The notes beneath the pieces are model-generated. The model worked only from the letters and a program-made list of their open reading frames with translations, was not told the origin of the DNA and did not search any database. From contig DAPR01000042.1 of assembly GCA_002502605.1 (NCBI GenBank), positions 46,282 through 53,413 of the forward strand: a stretch of 7,132 bases of DNA. The letters are read 5' to 3'. Below, one piece after another: positions 6,370 through 7,132 of the stretch. Numbering within the stretch: the first letter of the stretch is position 1; the number at the start of each line of letters is the position of its first letter. The position numbers were made by a program, and so were the translations under genes. The stretch comes from Euryarchaeota archaeon UBA258 (GTDB taxonomy: Archaea > Thermoplasmatota > Poseidoniia > Poseidoniales > Poseidoniaceae).

Positions 6370-7132
6370 ATGGTCGACCTTGCGGCGATGGTCAGCAGCA
6401 CCCTTGCCGGCGACAGAAAACCGTTCAACGCCGTGTTGATGATGGCAAGCAACGCACGGAAAGTTCGCCTTGTGGCAGAAGTTCTTCCAAACGACATGCC
6501 GCTCACCGTCCTTACAAGTCAAAACCGAGTGGCTGAAACATTAATTGAGGCCGGCATCGAATGCAGCCTGCTCGAAGAAAGCCTGACCGCTCAAGGCCTT
6601 GGCGTTCTCAACCAGATGCATGATCTTGTCCTACAAGCCATCGGTGAAGGCCGATTGTCACGTGGTGAACGGCTGCTGGTGGTGTTGGCAGAACCAATTG
6701 ACGGCGTTATGGCAATCGATACAACGATGCTCAACACCAACCGCTTCGCGAACCTTGCTCAAGAATTCAACATCGACCTCGAGGTGTTGACACAATTGAT
6801 GAAGTTGGCTCGCCATCTTGGTGGGAGGGGCAGAGAGGGGCATGCTGTTGGCGCTTTGTTTGCAATTGGCGCCCTGCCTTCACTTCGTAAACACTCGACG
6901 GCGCTTGTGTTGAACCCGTTCAAAGGACATCCAGCGGAAAAGCGCACGATTCTTGATGAAGCGAACCATGAAACCCTCGCTGAATTCGCCTGGCTTGACG
7001 GTGCGATTTTGTTCAATAAAGAGGGCGTAGCAAGCGATGCGGGTCGTTACATTCAGGTCCCTGCAGGCGTGACCACAAAAGCAGGAGAAGGTGGACGTCA
7101 CCTCGCCGCTCGCGCCATTTCACAGCTGACTG
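6370..7132 (+). CDS. dacZ: Archaeal diadenylate cyclase DacZ (3' end cut off by window)
   Basis: The first 254 residues of a protein that makes cyclic di-AMP from two ATP. The N-terminal part (about 18-150) resembles the pyruvate-kinase C-terminal-like alpha/beta domain found in archaeal DacZ. The DAC catalytic domain begins near GREGHAVGALFAIG (154-167), followed by NPFKGH (182-187), the DGA signature (210-212, in WLDGAIL), GVASDAGRYIQV and the RHLAA motif (243-247), which corresponds to RHRAA of bacterial DAC enzymes. These are the ATP-binding and catalytic signatures, so the enzyme should be active. Archaeal DacZ proteins are about 270 residues long, so probably only a short C-terminal piece is missing. 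In haloarchaea c-di-AMP is linked to osmotic and potassium homeostasis. The gene is the second of a pair with the macro-domain gene and probably shares its promoter. Confidence 0.9.
   Translation, partial: MVDLAAMVSSTLAGDRKPFNAVLMMASNARKVRLVAEVLPNDMPLTVLTSQNRVAETLIEAGIECSLLEESLTAQGLGVLNQMHDLVLQAIGEGRLSRGERLLVVLAEPIDGVMAIDTTMLNTNRFANLAQEFNIDLEVLTQLMKLARHLGGRGREGHAVGALFAIGALPSLRKHSTALVLNPFKGHPAEKRTILDEANHETLAEFAWLDGAILFNKEGVASDAGRYIQVPAGVTTKAGEGGRHLAARAISQLT

Noticed and set aside
6157..6522. Open frame of 121 codons on the minus strand across the macro-dacZ junction
   Set aside because: It overlaps two genes with clear family signatures on the plus strand and has no motif of its own.

Overview
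The window looks like archaeal DNA, most likely from a planktonic marine Euryarchaeon of the Poseidoniia (Marine Group II) or a close Thermoplasmata relative. The evidence is an archaeal-type diadenylate cyclase (DacZ), a free-standing Lrp/AsnC effector domain, and a very large secreted multidomain protein with one C-terminal membrane anchor and a cytosolic tail of PEGW repeats. Start sites are either leaderless or have a short GGTGA/GTGAT-type ribosome binding site. The lineage is inferred from protein character and was not tested by phylogeny.

Layout. Four protein-coding genes fill almost the whole window in two divergent units. The leftward unit reads from about 5567 down to 13. Its first gene encodes a 1762-residue cell-surface protein, and 32 bases after that gene's stop comes a 77-residue stand-alone RAM (Lrp/AsnC ligand-binding) protein. 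An oligo-T run at the window edge may end the transcript. The rightward unit starts at about 5734 with a 208-residue macro-domain protein. Nine bases after its stop comes the diadenylate cyclase gene, which is cut by the window end. The 166-base divergent intergenic region (5568-5733) holds the presumed promoters, two copies of AAACCCTA each reading toward its own gene, and a small hairpin followed by eight T on the minus strand.

How the genes may work together. The macro protein and DacZ both belong to adenine-nucleotide chemistry (ADP-ribose and c-di-AMP). They lie in the same reading frame with one UGA and three codons between them, so they are probably translationally coupled and may be functionally linked. 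The giant protein appears to be a TIGR03790-like domain interrupted by a jelly-roll domain, which is itself interrupted by PA14 and LamG domains. A CARDB-like domain, several cysteine-paired Ig-like domains, a membrane helix and an acidic tail follow. That suggests a glycosylated surface protein that binds glycans or particles. The two most notable points are this nested architecture and the macro-DacZ gene pair. No RNA gene, CRISPR array, insertion sequence or attachment site was seen.
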